Positions 57,901 through 64,000 of a DNA stretch of 64,000 nucleotides are shown piece after piece. Under the pieces are notes generated by a model. The model worked only from the letters and a program-made list of their open reading frames with translations. It had not been told where the DNA came from and made no database searches. The stretch's first letter is position 1, and every line of letters starts with the position of its first letter. The DNA comes from Streptomyces sp. A0642. Its GTDB lineage: Bacteria > Actinomycetota > Actinomycetes > Streptomycetales > Streptomycetaceae. The position numbers were made by a program, and so were the translations under genes. Location of the stretch: contig NZ_SSBL01000010.1 in the NCBI RefSeq assembly GCF_004795105.1, positions 168,850 to 232,849 on the forward strand, in the 5' to 3' direction.

Positions 57901-60510
57901 GGTCAGGTTGTTGGCCATCAGGTTGACGTTCTCGCTGAGGTCCTTCCAGATGCCCGTGGCCCCCCGGACGCGGGCCTGGCCGCCGAGGATGCCCTCGGTG
58001 CCCACCTCGCGGGCGACTCGCGTCACCTCGTCGCCGAAGTTCATCAGCTGATCGACCATCGTGTTGACGGTCGTGACCAGTTCGAGGATCTCGCCCTTGG
58101 CGTCGACGGTGATCTTCTTGGAGAGGTCGCCCTTCGCGACCGCGGTGGTGACCTCGGCGATGTTGCGGACCTGGAGGGTCAGGTTGTTCGCCATGCCGTT
58201 GACGGACTGGGTGAGGTCCTTCCACGTACCGGACACGCCCTGCACCTCGGCCTGGCCGCCGAGGATGCCCTCCGTGCCCACCTCCCGGGCGACCCGGGTC
58301 ACCTGCTCCGCGAAGTTCGAGAGCTGGTCGACCATCGTGTTGAGGGTGTTCTTCAGCTCCAGGATCTCGCCGCGCGCGTCCACGTCGATCTTCTGCGACA
58401 GGTCGCCCCGCGCCACCGCCGTGGCGACCTGGGCGATGTTACGGACCTGAGCGGTGAGGTTCCCCGCCATGCCGTTCACCGAATCGGTCAGATCGCGCCA
58501 TACGCCGGCCACGCCGGGCACCTGCGCCTGACCGCCGAGGCGGCCCTCCGTGCCCACGTCGCGCGCCACGCGCGTCACCTGCTCCGCGAAGGCGGAGAGC
58601 TGGTCCACCATCGTGTTGATGGTGTTCTTCAGCTCCAGGATCTCGCCGCGCGCGTCCACGTCGATCTTCTGCGACAGGTCGCCCCGCGCCACCGCCGTGG
58701 TCACCTGCGCGATCTGGCGCACCTGGGAGGTCAGGTTCCCCGCCATGAAGTTGACGGAGTCGGTGAGCTCCTTCCACGTACCGGAGACGCCGTCGACCCG
58801 CGCCTGACCGCCGAGGCGGCCCTCCGTGCCCACGTCACGCGCCATGCGCGTCACCTGGTCGGCGAAGGAGGACAGCTGCGCCACCATCGTGTTGACGGTG
58901 TTCTTCAGCTCCAGCATCTCGCCGGCCACGTCGACCGTGACCTTCTGCGACAGGTCGCCGTTCGCCACCGCCGTCGTCACCTGCGCGATGTCGCGCACCT
59001 GACCCGTCAGGTTCCGGAACGCCGTGTTGACGGAGTCCGTGAGGTCCTTCCAGGTGCCCGCCGCTCCCGGCACCTCGGCCTGGCCGCCCAGCCGGCCCTC
59101 GACGCCGACCTCCCGGGCCACCCGGGTCACTTCCGAACCGAAGGACTGGAGCTGGTCGACCATCGTGTTGACGGTGTTCTTCAGCTCCAGCATCTCGCCG
59201 GCCACGTCGACGGTGACCTTCTGCGACATGTCTCCGCTGGCGACCGCCGTCGTCACCTGCGCGATGTCGCGCACCTGGGTCGTCAGGTTCCGGAAGACGG
59301 TGTTCACCGAATCGGTGAGGTCCTTCCAGGTGCCCGCGGCGCCCGGGACCTGCGCCTGGCCGCCGAGCAGACCCTCGCCGCCGACCTCGCTGGCCACGCG
59401 GGTGACCTCGTCCGCGAAGGTGCGCAGCGTCTCCGTCATCTGGTTGATCGTCTCGGCGAGCTGCGCGACCTCGCCGCGCGCGCTCACCCGGACCTTCTGC
59501 GACAGGTCACCGTTGGCGACCGCCGTCGTCACCTCCGCGATGCCGCGCACCTGGGAGGTGAGGTTGCCGGCCATCGTGTTGACGGAGTCCGTCAGGTCCT
59601 TCCACACCCCGGCCACGCCCGGCACCGTGGCCTGGCCGCCGAGCTCTCCCTCGGTGCCGACCTCGCGGGCGACCCGGGTCACCTCGGAGGAGAACGACGA
59701 CAGCTGGTCGACCATCGTGTTGACGGTGTTCTTCAGCTGGAGCATCTCACCGGCCACATGGACGGTGACCTTCCGCGACAGATCGCCCTTGGCCACGGCC
59801 GTCGTCACCAGGGCGATGTCCCGCACCTGCGCGGTCAGCCGGTACGCCATGGTGTTCACGGAGTCCGTGAGGTCCTTCCAGGACCCGGACATGCCGCGCA
59901 CCTGGGCCTGGCCGCCCAGCTTGCCCTCGGTCCCCACCTCGACCGCGACGCGCGTCACCTGCTCGGTGAACGCGGACAGCTGGTCGACGAGGTTGTTGAC
60001 CGTCCGGGCGACCTTCAGGAACTCGCCGCGCAGCGGCCGTACCGTCTCGTCCGCCGTGTGCGAGCGCAGTTCCATCCGCTGCTCGAGATCGCCGTCGGCC
60101 ACCGCCGACAGCACCCGTCCGACTTCCGAGACCGGGCGGGCGAGATCATCGACCAGTTCGTTGGACGCGTCGATCGCGGCGGCCCAGGAACCCTCGCAGG
60201 CCCCCGTCTCCAGCCGCTCGGTGAGCTTGCCCTCCCGGCCGACCACGCGCCGTACGCGCGCGAGCTCGCCCGTGAGATGCACGTTGCGGTCGGCCACCTC
60301 GTTGAAGACCGCCGCGAGCTCCGCCATGACGCCGTCGCCGGAGACGGTCACACGCCTGCGGAAGTTCCCGTCGCGCATGGCCACCAGACCCGACAGCAGT
60401 CTGTTGAGTGCGGCGGCGTCGACTTCGACGGTTCCATTGCGCTGCTTCTTCACGGACTGTCCGCCTCCACTGCGCGTACCTGTCCCCCGCGCCGCCACGT
60501 CAGACTCCAC
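54982..60510 (-). CDS. osaA: Multi-HAMP hybrid histidine kinase OsaA-like
   Basis: This 1842-residue soluble kinase has no membrane segment. Ten well-kept HAMP-type units of 92 residues plus two degenerate ones (about residues 25-1110) lead into a GAF domain (about 1115-1280) and a coiled coil. HisKA with His1369 in MSHELRTPLNSL, HATPase_c (TGIGI, YGGTGLGLSI) and a receiver with Asp1772 in LVLMDIMMPEMDG follow. Serial HAMP repeats resemble fungal group-III osmosensing kinases. The GTG at 60510 follows GGGAGGG. It is co-oriented with osaB, 245 bp away, and divergent from osaC. Confidence 0.93.
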   Translation of the reverse strand: MESDVAARGTGTRSGGGQSVKKQRNGTVEVDAAALNRLLSGLVAMRDGNFRRRVTVSGDGVMAELAAVFNEVADRNVHLTGELARVRRVVGREGKLTERLETGACEGSWAAAIDASNELVDDLARPVSEVGRVLSAVADGDLEQRMELRSHTADETVRPLRGEFLKVARTVNNLVDQLSAFTEQVTRVAVEVGTEGKLGGQAQVRGMSGSWKDLTDSVNTMAYRLTAQVRDIALVTTAVAKGDLSRKVTVHVAGEMLQLKNTVNTMVDQLSSFSSEVTRVAREVGTEGELGGQATVPGVAGVWKDLTDSVNTMAGNLTSQVRGIAEVTTAVANGDLSQKVRVSARGEVAQLAETINQMTETLRTFADEVTRVASEVGGEGLLGGQAQVPGAAGTWKDLTDSVNTVFRNLTTQVRDIAQVTTAVASGDMSQKVTVDVAGEMLELKNTVNTMVDQLQSFGSEVTRVAREVGVEGRLGGQAEVPGAAGTWKDLTDSVNTAFRNLTGQVRDIAQVTTAVANGDLSQKVTVDVAGEMLELKNTVNTMVAQLSSFADQVTRMARDVGTEGRLGGQARVDGVSGTWKELTDSVNFMAGNLTSQVRQIAQVTTAVARGDLSQKIDVDARGEILELKNTINTMVDQLSAFAEQVTRVARDVGTEGRLGGQAQVPGVAGVWRDLTDSVNGMAGNLTAQVRNIAQVATAVARGDLSQKIDVDARGEILELKNTLNTMVDQLSNFAEQVTRVAREVGTEGILGGQAEVQGVSGTWKDLTQSVNGMANNLTLQVRNIAEVTTAVAKGDLSKKITVDAKGEILELVTTVNTMVDQLMNFGDEVTRVAREVGTEGILGGQARVRGATGIWKDLSENVNLMANNLTSQVRNISRVSSAVANGDLTKKVTVEARGEVAELADTVNTMVTTLSSFADEVTRVAREVGTEGELGGQARVPGVSGTWKDLTESVNSMASNLTGQVRQIATVTTAIAKGDLTKKIDIDARGEILELKNTINTMVDQLSSFADQVTRVAREVGTEGQLGGQARVRDVDGTWRDLTESVNEMAGNLTRQVRAIAAVATAVTRGDLNLKIDVDAAGEIQALQDNINTMIANLRDTTATNKEQDWLKGNLARISGLMQGRRDLDDVASLIMSELTPVVSAQHGAFFLATATGDTDALGAEGGKEGAYELRMRGSYGYSAGSMPTSFRPGETLIGTAAEEKRTIQVDNVPPGYLKISSGLGEAPPAHVIVLPVLFEGKVLGVIELASFQPFTHIQRDFLNQLAEMIATSVNTISVNTTTEKLLEQSQQLTEQLRDRSQELENRQKALQASNAELEEKAELLAQQNRDIEVKNTEIEEARQVLEERAEQLAVSMRYKSEFLANMSHELRTPLNSLLILAKLLADNAEGNLSPKQVEFAETIHGAGSDLLQLINDILDLSKVEAGKMDVSPTRIALVQLVDYVEATFRPLTAEKGLDFSVRVSPELPATLHTDEQRLLQVLRNLLSNAVKFTDSGAVELVIRHAGAEVPDAIREQLLEAGSLRDADADLIAFSVTDTGIGIASSKMLVIFEAFKQADGTTSRKYGGTGLGLSISREIARLLGGEIHAASEPGRGSTFTLYLPLHPSELPPQGYPQLGPGPIEAHGAAVESGRLPEAGQGSGPGFQTFGEASGAPGNGPDQSGAAGLLRRRRKALGGGRQQSAPQPRPASPADRPAPQEPWALGGQQEPEVRRTFRFGGEKVLIVDDDIRNVFALTSVLEQHGLSVLYAENGREGIEVLEQHDEVTLVLMDIMMPEMDGYATTSAIRRMPQFAGLPIIALTAKAMKGDREKAIESGASDYVTKPVDSDHLLSVMEQWMRGE
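57240..60400 (-). repeat. HAMP-encoding 276-bp direct repeats inside osaA
   Basis: The word for W-K-D-L-T recurs every 276 bp on the reverse strand (for example near 57661, 57937, 58213, 58489, 58765, 59041, 59317, 59593 and 59869). The units are clearly homologous at the DNA level, which makes the gene prone to copy-number change by recombination and to assembly collapse. Confidence 0.9.
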
Positions 60511-60855
60511 CGTGTCCCTCCCGCAGGGGTTTGACCGAATCGCCCGGGCCTTGTCCGAGAGCTTGCCCAGATCCTGTATGGCTCACCGCCACACGCCACC
60601 GTCGACGGGTGACCATGCGGACGTCAAATCGTTGAAACGTACCAGGCCGGAAGCGGTCGGGGTGGAACCTCCCATGGTTGTCCCCCATCCCTCCCGGCGG
60701 AAGCCCACACTTGTCCGGTCACCCGCCTGTTCCTGCCCGTACGTGCCCGAACCCGGCCCTCGTGTATCCGGCACCTGCACGGAGCGTCTAGCCTGGCAGG
60801 CGAATCGAAGCGGCGAGAAACGGGCACAGGACTCGGGGAAGCGACGAGACACCAT
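60511..60855. promoter_or_regulatory. osaA/osaC divergent control region
   Basis: This 345-bp gap holds no gene and must carry two divergent promoters. I looked for the GNNTN14-16GGGTAC sigma-B pattern reported for osmotic stress genes and found no clear match. A TAGCCT hexamer at about 60788-60795 could be a -10 element for osaC, but without a good -35. Confidence 0.5.
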
Positions 60856-63486
60856 ATGGGGAGTGCTGTGATCACGGCGCGCGCGGCTGCCACCTTCGAC
60901 CCGGTGGGGCGCTCCGTCGCGACGGCCCGCGCCTTCGTCCGGGACACCCTCCAGGGGTGGGGGTACACCGATGTCGTCGACGACGCCGTCGTCCTCACCA
61001 GCGAACTCGTCACCAACGCGGTCGTCCACGCGGGCACGGCGGCGGACGTGCTGTGCCTGCGCACCGAGGACGGTGTCCGGGTCGAGGTCTCCGACCACTA
61101 TCCGGAACGGGAGATCCCGCTCCAGTCCGCCGGGCTGGACTTCGCCGGCCCCGACCGGGAGGGCGGCCGCGGCCTCCTCCTGTGCGCGGCGCTCGCCTCC
61201 CGCTGGGGCGTCGAGTACTCCCCCACGCAGAAGCACGTCTGGTTCCAGCTCGATCTCCCCGCCCGGCCGGTGGGCATCCGGTCCGCGGGCCCGCTGCTCC
61301 CGGTCGGTCTGCTCCCCGTCACCGACGAACGGGTCAGGGTCGCCGTCGTCCAGATCGACAGCTCGGGCTCCATCGCGGCGTGGAACGACGACGCCACGTA
61401 CCTGTTCGGGCACACGGCGGACCAGGTCACCGGCAAGCAGTTCACCGACTTCACCGCCTGGCCGCAGACCCCGGGCACCAACACCGGCATCGCCGACGCG
61501 CTGCGCCTCTCGCGCTGGGAGGGCAGCTACGGCATCCGTGCCGCCGACGGCCGCACGATCCAGGTCTACGGCTCCCACCTGCGCGTGCGGGACACCGAGG
61601 GCGAACCCTCGACGGTGTGCCTGCTGGTGCGCGACTACGAGCGGGCCGTGCTCCAGTCGCCGGTACGCACTCCGGTCTCGGACGCGGGCACCGAGAGCCG
61701 CACGACGGACCCCTTCGAGGTCTTCATCGGCTCGCCCGCGCCCGACGATCTCGACGGGCTGCTCCAGCGGACCGTCGAGCGGGCCCGCGACATGCTCGAC
61801 GCCGACGCGGCCTTCCTGCTCCTGGCGACGGACGACGAGACGGAGCTGGAGGTACGGGCCACGACCGGCCTGCCCTCGGCCCGTCAGCGCTTCGCCCGCG
61901 TGCCCGTCGAGGCCGGCACCGGACGGTACGGCTCCGCGCGGATGCCCGCCGTCCATGAGGACCTGGACGCGGTACCCGGCGCGGTTCCGCTGCTCAGCGA
62001 CACGGGCATGCGCTCGGTGGTCACGGTCCCGCTGAAGGTCGAGGGCCGGCTCACCGGCTCCCTGGGCGTCGCGGCCGAAGCCGCCGGGCGCTACTCGAAC
62101 GAGGAGGCCCTGCGCCTCCAGTTCGCCGCCGACCGCATCGCCCTGGCCGTCGAGTCCGCCCGCCTGGGGGAACTGGAACGCCTGCGCCGCGGCTCGCTCT
62201 CCTTCCTCGTCGAGGCCTCCGACCTGCTGGCCGGCACGCTCGACCGGGACCAGACGCTGGCCCTGATGGCGCAGATGACCGTCCCCACCCTGGCGACCTG
62301 GTGCGCCGTCTACACGATCGCCGACCAGTCCTCGGATCCGTACCTGTCGTACGTGCTGCACGAGGACGAGGAGCTCATCGACGGCCTCAAGGCCCTGCTC
62401 TCCAAGATCGCCCCGCCGGACCCGGTGCCGACGCCCGGCGCACGTGTCTGGTCGGCGCCGTCCGAAGCCGCCCACCAGGCGGCGCTGCGCACCTCCATGC
62501 GCACCATCGGCCTCGGTGACCCCGGCGGGCTCGGCGCCGGCATCCGTACGACACTCGCCACGGCGGCCGCGGTGGGCGGGGAGACCGTGGTCCTCCCGCT
62601 CGTCGCCCGTAACCGGGTCATCGGCATGCTCACGCTCGGCAAGCCGTCCGACGACCACTTCCGCCAGGAGATCCTGGAACTGGCCGAGGACCTGTCGCGC
62701 AGAGCCGCTCTCGCGCTGGACAACGCCCGTCTCTATTCGGAGCGCATGGCGATCAGCCAGTCCCTCCAGCGCAGCCTGCTCCCGCCGGGCCTGCCCGACG
62801 TACCCAACGTCGAGATCGAGGTCATCTACCGGGCAGCCGGTGAGGGCAACGAGGTGGGCGGCGACTTCTACGACGTCTTCCCGATCCGTGACGGTGCCTA
62901 CGGATTCGCCATCGGCGATGTCTGCGGTACGGGTCCCGAGGCAGCGGCGGTGACGGGTCTGGCCCGGCATGCCCTGCGCCTGCTCGCCCGCGAGGGCTTC
63001 AGCGGCCCCGCCGTCCTGGAGCGGCTCAACGCCGCGATCCTCGACGAGGGCGCCCGCAGTCGCTTCCTGACCCTTCTGTACGGCGAGTTGTGGCCCCAGG
63101 AGGACGGCAGCGCGCTCCTGAAGGTCGTCTGCGCCGGCCATCCCCTGCCGCTGCGCCTGCAGCAGGACGGCACGGTCGAAGCGGCGGCGGAACCGCAGCC
63201 CCTGCTGGGCGTCATCGACGATCTGGAGCTGTACGAGCAGACGGTCACCCTGGAACCGGGCGACGTCCTGCTGTGCGTGACCGACGGCGTCACCGAACGC
63301 CGGGAGGGCACCCGCATGCTCGGGGACGACGGGCTGGCGGACGTGCTGGCCAACTGCACGGGCCTGACGGCGGGTGCGGTGGCATCACGCATTCTGCGGG
63401 CCGTCGAGCGCTTCGCCGCCGAACCGGCCTCCGACGACATGGCCATCCTCGCGATGCGCGTACCCGTACCCCAGGCCGCCGGGTAA
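60856..63486 (+). CDS. osaC: Multidomain anti-sigma/PP2C regulator OsaC-like
   Basis: This 876-residue protein begins with an RsbW-type HATPase (N-box DDAVVLTSELVTNAVVHAG at 42-60, G-box GGRGLLLCAALASRWGVEY at 103-121). A PAS domain (about 150-260), two GAF domains (about 290-450 and 450-625) and a C-terminal SpoIIE/PP2C phosphatase (about 640-876; NEVGGDFYDVFPI, IGDVCGTGPEAAAVT, SDDMAILAMRVP) follow. In S. coelicolor OsaC binds sigma-B and is reported to end the osmotic stress response. ATG 60856 is used; a GTG four codons later has a better placed GGGGAG. It is divergent from osaA. Confidence 0.92.
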   Translation: MGSAVITARAAATFDPVGRSVATARAFVRDTLQGWGYTDVVDDAVVLTSELVTNAVVHAGTAADVLCLRTEDGVRVEVSDHYPEREIPLQSAGLDFAGPDREGGRGLLLCAALASRWGVEYSPTQKHVWFQLDLPARPVGIRSAGPLLPVGLLPVTDERVRVAVVQIDSSGSIAAWNDDATYLFGHTADQVTGKQFTDFTAWPQTPGTNTGIADALRLSRWEGSYGIRAADGRTIQVYGSHLRVRDTEGEPSTVCLLVRDYERAVLQSPVRTPVSDAGTESRTTDPFEVFIGSPAPDDLDGLLQRTVERARDMLDADAAFLLLATDDETELEVRATTGLPSARQRFARVPVEAGTGRYGSARMPAVHEDLDAVPGAVPLLSDTGMRSVVTVPLKVEGRLTGSLGVAAEAAGRYSNEEALRLQFAADRIALAVESARLGELERLRRGSLSFLVEASDLLAGTLDRDQTLALMAQMTVPTLATWCAVYTIADQSSDPYLSYVLHEDEELIDGLKALLSKIAPPDPVPTPGARVWSAPSEAAHQAALRTSMRTIGLGDPGGLGAGIRTTLATAAAVGGETVVLPLVARNRVIGMLTLGKPSDDHFRQEILELAEDLSRRAALALDNARLYSERMAISQSLQRSLLPPGLPDVPNVEIEVIYRAAGEGNEVGGDFYDVFPIRDGAYGFAIGDVCGTGPEAAAVTGLARHALRLLAREGFSGPAVLERLNAAILDEGARSRFLTLLYGELWPQEDGSALLKVVCAGHPLPLRLQQDGTVEAAAEPQPLLGVIDDLELYEQTVTLEPGDVLLCVTDGVTERREGTRMLGDDGLADVLANCTGLTAGAVASRILRAVERFAAEPASDDMAILAMRVPVPQAAG

Positions 63487-63528
63487 ATCCTGCCGGTCCC
63501 GGAGAGGGCCGGATCCGCTCCGGACATG

Positions 63529-63562
63529 CGAAAGGCCCCCGCCACTCGGCGGGGGCCTTTCG
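63529..63562. terminator. Bidirectional terminator between osaC and tRNA-Thr, 15-bp stem
   Basis: Bases 63529-63543 and 63548-63562 are perfect inverted copies around ACTC. It lies 42 bases after the osaC stop and just past the 3' end of the converging tRNA gene. A T-rich TTTCG edge helps in both directions. Confidence 0.9.
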
Positions 63563-63570
63563 TCTGGCTG

Positions 63571-63643
63571 AGCCCCAATGCGGAATCGAACCGCAGACCT
63601 TCTCCTTACCATGGAGACGCTCTACCGACTGAGCTATTGGGGC
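63571..63643 (-). tRNA. tRNA-Thr (anticodon GGT)
   Basis: The 73-base gene folds into a full cloverleaf on the reverse strand. It has acceptor arms GCCCCAA and TTGGGGC, D-arm AGCTCAGTCGGTAGAGC, anticodon stem TCTCC and GGAGA with loop ATGGTAA (anticodon GGT), and T-arm with GGTTCGATTCC. The discriminator base is U and CCA is not encoded. It lies downstream of the 5S rRNA in the same direction but beyond the rRNA terminator, so it may have its own promoter. Confidence 0.97.
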
Positions 63644-63831
63644 CTTGCTGCCCTGCGGCAACGAGCTAAAGCATACCCTGAATCAGGGGGTGTGCAAAAC
63701 CGCCTGTCGCACCGTCACCGACCCGGCCCACCAGCGGTGTTGCGAGACCTCGCCCGCCCTCTGACCGCCCTCCGCCCGAGGCACTCGTCCCGCTCCGCGG
63801 TGCGCCGGCGAACCCGGGTCCGGAACGCAGA

Positions 63832-63862
63832 AAAGCCCCGTGCCACAAGGGCACGGGGCTTT
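63832..63862 (-). terminator. rRNA operon terminator, perfect 13-bp stem
   Basis: Bases 63832-63844 and 63850-63862 are perfect inverted copies around ACAAG, 11 bases downstream of the 5S rRNA end. On the reverse strand the stem ends in a short T run. Confidence 0.92.
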
Positions 63863-63873
63863 CTACAATAATT

Positions 63874-63992
63874 GTTCGGCGGCGTCCTACTCTCCCACAG
63901 GGTCCCCCCTGCAGTACCATCGGCGCTGAAAGGCTTAGCTTCCGGGTTCGGAATGTAACCGGGCGTTTCCCTAACGCAATGACCACCGAAAC
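63874..63992 (-). rRNA. rrf: 5S ribosomal RNA
   Basis: On the reverse strand the sequence starts GTTTCGGTGGTCATTGCG and ends GAGTAGGACGCCGCCGAAC, the conserved ends of Streptomyces 5S rRNA, with CCGAACCCGGAAGCTAAG in the middle. The total is about 119 bases. The 23S and 16S genes should lie beyond the right edge, since rRNA operons are transcribed 16S-23S-5S. Confidence 0.97.
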
Positions 63993-64000
63993 ACTATGAA

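Noticed and set aside
55021..60534. A forward open frame of more than 1800 codons opposite osaA
   Set aside because: It is the complementary shadow of the osaA HAMP repeats. GC-rich third-position bias keeps the opposite strand open, and the translation is repetitive and unlike any protein family I know.

Overview
The window is about 64 kb of very GC-rich DNA with strong third-position G/C bias, frequent GTG and TTG starts, and gene families typical of a Streptomyces chromosome (ClgR, DpsB, GluABCD, OsaABC, long Lhr, RshA). The gene order, from hflX-rshA-dapF-miaA-miaB through gluABCD, recX-recA, clgR-cinA-pgsA-rimO-ftsK to the osa genes, matches what I recall of the Streptomyces coelicolor SCO58xx to SCO574x core region, read in descending order. 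It is therefore mostly conserved core chromosome. The species cannot be told from the sequence alone.

Layout. 1-4330 is a leftward siderophore operon (aminotransferase, IucA/IucC synthetase, N-acetyltransferase, and the start of a further gene cut by the edge). 4804-7427 holds two tandem paralogous secreted lipoprotein serine proteases. They are closed by a perfect 24-bp-stem terminator facing hflX. 7508-18812 is a run of leftward housekeeping genes: hflX, an M1 peptidase, a RelA/SpoT homologue, dapF, a membrane protein, miaA, an extradiol-dioxygenase-like protein and miaB. One small rightward antitoxin-like gene interrupts it. 18948-25818 holds a lone TAXI solute-binding protein, then the gluK/gluR two-component pair divergent from the gluABCD glutamate transporter. 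26059-30997 is a small accessory patch: an FAD monooxygenase, a cysteine-containing leader peptide with cysteine dioxygenase and rhodanese, a frameshifted ArsR regulator, and several tandem repeats. 31227-33116 is recX-recA with a LexA-like box. 33415-45164 carries a permease, DUF3046, a terpenoid-cyclase-like protein, azlCD with an AraC regulator, the giant helicase Lhr, a Nei-type glycosylase and an SDR. 45474-53818 is csbD, dpsB, clgR, cinA, pgsA, rimO, a RodZ-like protein and ftsK. 54059-63486 is the osmoadaptation locus osaB-osaA divergent from osaC. The right edge holds tRNA-Thr and the 5S rRNA of a leftward rRNA operon.

How the genes fit together. Three sensory modules dominate. GluRK probably senses external glutamate and controls gluABCD. 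OsaAB is a hybrid kinase with about twelve HAMP-like repeats plus a stand-alone receiver. OsaC combines an anti-sigma-type ATPase with PAS, GAF and PP2C domains. Cysteine catabolism appears to be controlled by translation of a short leader peptide. Many genes end in strong perfect hairpins, and several intergenic regions carry short tandem repeats that are probably variable between strains.

I did not find a clearly new multi-gene system. The observations best worth checking are the cysteine leader attenuator, the frameshifted ArsR gene with an intact palindrome, the diverged synthetase half of the RelA/SpoT protein, the tandem lipoprotein proteases and the possibly leaderless starts.
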